Shown: positions 59,883 to 64,000 of the stretch, piece by piece
Layout: every line of letters starts with the position of its first letter
Numbering within the stretch: the stretch's first letter is position 1
DNA from: DASUNQ01 sp035536455
GTDB taxonomy: Bacteria > Acidobacteriota > Thermoanaerobaculia > Multivoradales > UBA5704
Reading direction: 5' to 3'
Assembly (NCBI GenBank): GCA_035536455.1
Contig: DATLOC010000041.1
Location: forward strand, 1-64,000
Length of the DNA stretch: 64,000 nucleotides
Program-made: the position numbers and the translations under genes
Notes under the pieces: model-generated
The model's input: only the letters and a program-made list of their open reading frames with translations
What the model was told of the DNA's origin: nothing
Database searches by the model: none

Positions 59883-62773
59883 AAGCGCACCCGCAGGCCG
59901 AGCTGCGCGAGCCGCTGCTCGCCCTGGAGCGGGTCGCCGGCGAAGGCCGACGGCTCGCCGAAGCGGTTCGGCCGCGCCGGGTTCTTGTCGTTGAGCAGGT
60001 TGAAGATCTCGCCGATCAGCTCGAGGCTGAAGTCGTCGGTGAAGCTGAACTCCTTGGAGACGCGGACGTCGAGCTGGGTGAAGTCGTCGCCGCGGCCGGT
60101 GTTGACCCCGCTGACGCCCGGGCGCAGGTCGATGATCGAGCCGTCGCCGTTCAAGTCGGCGTTGGCGTGCTCGAGGTAGGGCAGCGCCGAGCGGTAGCGG
60201 AGCATACCGGAGGCGTTGAACCCCCACGGCCCGTGCCAGATGCCACCGAGGGTGACGCGGTGCCGCGCGTCGGTGTAGAGCGGCCCGAAGCAGCGGCTGC
60301 ACTGCGGGTCGAGCGGGTTGATCGACTGGTCCCGCCGGCTGCGGGTGACGCCGACGTCGGCCTGGGCGCCGGCGTCGGTGAGCCGGAACTCGTCCGCCCC
60401 GGCGAGCACGTTCCCCTCGGCCTCGGACCAGGTATAGAAGCCCTGCATCTCGAACTTGTCGCGCCGCACGCGGCCGCCGATGTTGACGCCGTCGTAGCTC
60501 GCGCGCCCGCCGCCGTACCAGATGCGGAAGTTGGCGAACTGCGGGAAGCGCGGCGCGCCGGTGGCCGGGTCGATGACGTTGGCGCGGAAGCGGTAGGGGA
60601 TGTCGTGGTATTCGATCGAGATGAGCTCGAGGTTGAGCCCCAGCCAGTTGTTGACCTGCCAGGAGTAGCCGAGCGAGATCTGGTCGGAGTACGGGGTGGC
60701 GAGAGTCGGCGAGGCGATCTCGTCGGCGCCGGCCCCGAGCTCCGAGCTCGGCAGCTGGTTCGGCAGGCAGTTGGTGGTCACCGAGCCGAGGCACAGCGGC
60801 TGGCCGGGCTGGAAGTTGGGGATGCCGGCCGGGTTGGAGTGGCGGAAGATCGTGCCGTAGAGCGACTGCACCTGGATGGCCGGGAAGAGGATCGTGGCAT
60901 TGGTGTAGGGGAAGTCGAAGTAGGTGCCGTAGCCGCCGCGCAGCAGGTGGCGGCCGTCGCCCTTGACGTCGTAAGTGAAGCCGAGGCGCGGCGCGAGGTT
61001 GTCGTCGTCCTCGTCGAGCACGCCGTCGAAGTCGCGGAAGTCCTGCAGGTAGTACTCGTTGTACCTCGTCTGGTTGTGCAGCGCCTGGTAGAGCGCGTTC
61101 GAGCGCTGGTCGAGGTCGAAGCCGGTGAAGTAGTCGTAGCGCAGGCCGAGGTTCAAGGTCAGTCGGTCGTTGAAGGCCCAGTCGTCCTGGATGTAGCCGC
61201 TGGTCTGCTCGATGGGGGTTTCGTTGCCGGCGAAGCCGCCGAAGACCTCGACCACCGTGATCGGCGAGCCGATGCGGTCCTCGGAGGCGGTGAACGCGCC
61301 GGCGATGCCGGTCGTGAAGTCACCGCCCAGCGAGGGCTCGTCGATGTAGTTGACCCCGACCTTCCAGTCGTGGCGGTCGCCGGCGATGGTGCTGGTGAAG
61401 CTGAAGTCGTCCTTGAATTGCCGCTTCCGCTGGTGGGTGGACTGCGGCGTGTTGATGTTCTGGCCGGTGAAGAAGCCCGACGGATAGGCGATCAGCGGGT
61501 CGCTCGAATCGGCGGCGATCGAGTTGTCGAACGAGGTGTACTGGAACACGAGCTCGTTGAGCATCTCGCCGCCGATCTGCGCGTTGTAGCCGGCGAGGAG
61601 GGACTCGTATTCGTTGGTCAGGGTGCCGAGCCCGCTCGGCGCGGCCAGCGGGCTGGCGCCGTACTTGTCGGCGTTCTCCTGCATGCCGTAGCGCACCTGC
61701 AGGAAGTTCTTGGGATTGACGTCCCAGGTGGCCTTGGCGGTGAGCAGCTCGTCCTCGAAGGGCAGCGCCACGACGGTGCCGTCGAAGGTCGGGAAGGCGC
61801 CGCCGGTGAAGACCGAGTAGTTGGTCGTGCGGTCGGTCTTCTCGTAGGTGGCGAAGAAGTGCGCCCGGTCGCGCGCGATGGGGCCGCCGATCGAGCCGCC
61901 CCACTGCTCGCGCTCGAGCTTCTGCTTGTCGATGCCGGCGAGCTTCTCGGTCTCGGTCTTCTCGGCCAGGCCGTCATCGCGGAAGAAGCCGTAGACGCTG
62001 CCGCCGAAGTCGTTGGTGCCGGTCTTGGTGACGACGGTCAGCACGCCGCCCGAGGAGCGGCCGTACTCGGCCTTGTACTGCTGGGTCTGGATCTTGAACT
62101 CCTGGACCGCCTCCAGGTTGAAGTTCTGCAGCGCGCCGCCGATCGTGTCGTCGGTGTTGTCGCCGCCGTCCATGGTGAAGTTGATGTTGCGGCCGATGCC
62201 GCCGCCGAGGGCGATCGTCAACTGCCCCGGCTTGGTGGGGTCGGAGTTGAAGGCGAGCGTGGTGCCCGGGGCGAGCGCCGCGAGGTTCGCGAACTGGCGG
62301 CCGTTGAGCGGCAGGTTCTCGAGCTCGTCCTGGCTGACCACGGTGCCGATCGACGGCTCGGTGGCGACCAGCGGCGCCTCGTCGACGACGGTGATCGTCT
62401 CCTCGACGGCGGAGCCCCCCAGTGTGACCTCCAGCGCGCGGTCGGTGGCGACGTTGACCTGCACGTTCTCCACCACCACCGGCGCGAAGCCGGACAGCTC
62501 GATCCGCACGTTGTACCGGCCGGCCGGCAGAGCCGCGAGGCGGAAGGTCCCGTCCTCGACCGTCACGCCGACGCGATCGAGGCCGGTGTCGATGTTGGTG
62601 GCGGTCACCGTGGCGCCCGGCAGCGCGCCGCCGGAGCCGTCGTTGACGTTGCCGGAAATCGAGCCGCCGCTGGACTGGGCGAATGCGGCGCCCGGCAGCA
62701 GGGCTGTCAGACAGGCGAGCGCGAGCAGCGCCGCGCCGGCCTTCCACAGCAGGGATGGGTTGGTTCGTTGCAT
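59879..62773 (-). CDS. TonB-dependent receptor with N-terminal carboxypeptidase-regulatory-like domain
   Basis: A 964-residue outer-membrane protein of the Oar/SusC-like class. A signal peptide (LLALACLTALLPGAAFAQ) precedes a CarboxypepD_reg-like beta domain (SISGNVNDGSGGALPGATVTATN), then a plug domain (QDELENLPLNGRQFANLAALAPG, FTMDGGDNTDD, SSGGVLTVVTKTGTN) and a 22-strand barrel ending in an aromatic residue (LGLRVRF). It should take up large substrates such as siderophores or glycans. ATG 62773 has AAGGAGA 7 bases upstream, one of the strongest ribosome sites here. A terminator follows the gene. Confidence 0.93.
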   Translation of the reverse strand: MQRTNPSLLWKAGAALLALACLTALLPGAAFAQSSGGSISGNVNDGSGGALPGATVTATNIDTGLDRVGVTVEDGTFRLAALPAGRYNVRIELSGFAPVVVENVQVNVATDRALEVTLGGSAVEETITVVDEAPLVATEPSIGTVVSQDELENLPLNGRQFANLAALAPGTTLAFNSDPTKPGQLTIALGGGIGRNINFTMDGGDNTDDTIGGALQNFNLEAVQEFKIQTQQYKAEYGRSSGGVLTVVTKTGTNDFGGSVYGFFRDDGLAEKTETEKLAGIDKQKLEREQWGGSIGGPIARDRAHFFATYEKTDRTTNYSVFTGGAFPTFDGTVVALPFEDELLTAKATWDVNPKNFLQVRYGMQENADKYGASPLAAPSGLGTLTNEYESLLAGYNAQIGGEMLNELVFQYTSFDNSIAADSSDPLIAYPSGFFTGQNINTPQSTHQRKRQFKDDFSFTSTIAGDRHDWKVGVNYIDEPSLGGDFTTGIAGAFTASEDRIGSPITVVEVFGGFAGNETPIEQTSGYIQDDWAFNDRLTLNLGLRYDYFTGFDLDQRSNALYQALHNQTRYNEYYLQDFRDFDGVLDEDDDNLAPRLGFTYDVKGDGRHLLRGGYGTYFDFPYTNATILFPAIQVQSLYGTIFRHSNPAGIPNFQPGQPLCLGSVTTNCLPNQLPSSELGAGADEIASPTLATPYSDQISLGYSWQVNNWLGLNLELISIEYHDIPYRFRANVIDPATGAPRFPQFANFRIWYGGGRASYDGVNIGGRVRRDKFEMQGFYTWSEAEGNVLAGADEFRLTDAGAQADVGVTRSRRDQSINPLDPQCSRCFGPLYTDARHRVTLGGIWHGPWGFNASGMLRYRSALPYLEHANADLNGDGSIIDLRPGVSGVNTGRGDDFTQLDVRVSKEFSFTDDFSLELIGEIFNLLNDKNPARPNRFGEPSAFAGDPLQGEQRLAQLGLRVRF

Positions 62774-62856
62774 CGTTCGTCTCCTTTTGTCCTCAGATCC
62801 TAACGGCAATTTCAGGGTGCCAAGCGACGCGGGTGCGGCGGCTCGGTGGGCGGCGG

Positions 62857-64000
62857 TCACCTCCCTCCCGGCGCCGCCCCCGCCGCGGGCCCTGCAAGAC
62901 GGGCCAGCAGGCGGCGGGCGGCCGAGCGCTGCTCGGCGAACTCGGGGGTGTCCGCGGCCGCGGCCAGGAAATCGCGGTAAGCGGCGATGGCGGCGGCGCG
63001 CCGGCCCAGGAGGTCGAGCGCGATGCCGCGGTTCAAACGGATCTCGTGCTGGGCGGGAGCGAGCGTCAGGGCGCGCTCGAAGAGCGGCAGGGCGTCGGCC
63101 GGCCGGTCGCGGGCCACGGCCAGGGTGCCGAGGCCGTTGAGCGCCTCGCCGTAGCCCGGCGCCGCGGCGAGCGCCCGGCGGTAGGCGTCCTCCGCCTCGT
63201 CGAGCCGGCCTTCGGTGCGCAGCGCGTTGCCCAGGTTGTTGAGCGCCGGGGCGTTGCGCGGGTCGAGCTCGGCGGCGCGCGCGAAGGCCCGCCGCGCGGC
63301 GGCCGCGTCCCCCTCGGCGAGGAGGGCGACACCGAGCGCGTTGTGCGCCTCCGGCTGGCGCGGGTCGAGCCGCAACGCCTCGCGCGTCACCACCGCCGCC
63401 TCCCCGCTCTCGCCGGCCGCCTGCAGCGCGCTCGCCAGGCCGTACCAGCCTTGCGCGTCGTGCGGCGCCGCCGCGACCGCCGCGCGGTAGAGCGGGATGG
63501 CGCGTGCGATGTCCCCGGCCTGGCGGTGGGCGCGGGCCAGCTCGCCGGTGAAGACGGGGTTGGCGGGGTCGGCGGCCAGGAGCCGGGTAAGGAGGGCCGT
63601 GGCCTCCGCCGTGCGGCCGGCGCGCAGACCGTTGTGCGCTTGCTCGTACCGGCGGAAGAGCGCGATGCGGTCCTTGGGATCGGCGCCGCGCGCTCCGCCC
63701 CGGGTTTCGGTCCGTCGCGGCGCGGCGGTGGCGTAGCCGAGGCTGGCGAGGCGCGCGTCGCTCTCGGCGTCGCGCGCCGGGACGGCGGGCTCGACGGCCT
63801 GGCGTTCGAGCTCGGCGATCCGTGCGGCGAAACCCGACCGCTCTTCCTGACCCGCGACGTTCTTCGTCTCGCCCGGATCGCGCCGCAGGTCGTAGAGCTC
63901 GGGGCGCGGCGCGTCGACGTACTTGACCTCGCGCCGGCGCAGCGCGGCGAGGCGGCTCCAGCCGAAGACCTCCGGATAGTGCGTCTCGGCGTAGAGGTCG
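62857..64000 (-). CDS. Sulfatase-TPR fusion protein, N-terminal part missing
   Basis: At least 381 residues, open at the right edge. The first visible part is the C-terminal end of an arylsulfatase (YAETHYPEVFGWSRL, REVKYVDAPRPELYDLRRDPGET). After a linker come five to seven tetratricopeptide repeats (IALFRRYEQAHNGLRAGRT, NPVFTGELARAHRQAGDIARAI, LNNLGNALRTEGRLDEAEDAYRRALAAAPGY). Sulfatase-TPR fusions are common in soil Acidobacteriota and Planctomycetota. The catalytic Cys/Ser site lies outside the window, so activity cannot be judged. It ends 84 bases before the TonB receptor start, in the same direction. Confidence 0.85.
   Translation of the reverse strand, partial: DLYAETHYPEVFGWSRLAALRRREVKYVDAPRPELYDLRRDPGETKNVAGQEERSGFAARIAELERQAVEPAVPARDAESDARLASLGYATAAPRRTETRGGARGADPKDRIALFRRYEQAHNGLRAGRTAEATALLTRLLAADPANPVFTGELARAHRQAGDIARAIPLYRAAVAAAPHDAQGWYGLASALQAAGESGEAAVVTREALRLDPRQPEAHNALGVALLAEGDAAAARRAFARAAELDPRNAPALNNLGNALRTEGRLDEAEDAYRRALAAAPGYGEALNGLGTLAVARDRPADALPLFERALTLAPAQHEIRLNRGIALDLLGRRAAAIAAYRDFLAAAADTPEFAEQRSAARRLLARLAGPAAGAAPGGR

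Overview
The window is 64 kb of very GC-rich bacterial chromosome, by eye around 70 percent or more G+C with dense GC-biased third positions. The best guess is an Acidobacteriota member, possibly class Thermoanaerobaculia. This is inferred from a TonB-dependent receptor with an N-terminal carboxypeptidase-regulatory domain, a sulfatase-TPR fusion, a secreted protein with a repeated C-terminal domain typical of that group, a meso-diaminopimelate cell wall (dapF, and a MurE with a DNPR motif), and envelope genes of a Gram-negative type. No rRNA, tRNA, CRISPR or complete mobile element was seen.

Layout. Positions 1-6.8 kb hold a DEAD-box RNA helicase (cut by the edge), a class A penicillin-binding protein with an odd C-terminal tail, a DUF72 protein and an SLC13-type permease. 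Positions 6.8-10.1 kb are a scrambled island: a frameshifted DUF4143 ATPase, a transposase tail, a Cys-rich secreted protein, a broken RelE-type toxin pair, and copies of pieces of the two genes that flank the island. Positions 10.1-17.9 kb carry two secreted metallopeptidases, a GT2 glycosyltransferase, dapF, a fibronectin-III lipoprotein and hslVU. Positions 17.9-20.0 kb interrupt the widely conserved trmFO-xerC-hslV-hslU order with a 21-bp palindromic repeat array, an hslU fragment, an antitoxin remnant, a DinB-like gene and a lectin-like gene. Positions 20-31 kb hold xerC, trmFO, a 5'-nucleotidase-like lipoprotein, a thioredoxin-like lipoprotein, mfd and two parvulin-type chaperones.

Positions 31.1-46.9 kb are a complete division and cell wall (dcw) cluster, mraZ-rsmH-ftsL-ftsI-murE-murF-mraY-murD-ftsW-murG-murC-ftsQ-ftsA-ftsZ. 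Its genes mostly overlap by a few bases. A promoter with four 10-bp-spaced TGGRN boxes, the expected MraZ operator, precedes it. murB and ddl are absent from it.

Positions 46.9-64 kb are envelope and accessory genes. A lower-GC segment (about 49.8-54 kb) has genes separated by attC-like integron sites without an integrase. Next to it is a second 21-bp palindromic array between a small coiled-coil gene and an XRE regulator. A histidine phosphatase, a lipid kinase, a putative (alpha/alpha)-toroid secreted protein, a frameshifted YihY-like gene, a TonB-dependent receptor and the sulfatase-TPR gene close the window.

Three themes recur. Several transcription units have a TANNNT box exactly 7 nt before the start codon and no Shine-Dalgarno, which suggests leaderless mRNAs. 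Short pieces of local genes have been copied nearby. Two unrelated loci carry arrays of 21-bp palindromes, a period equal to two turns of B-DNA, and these are the best candidate for something undescribed.
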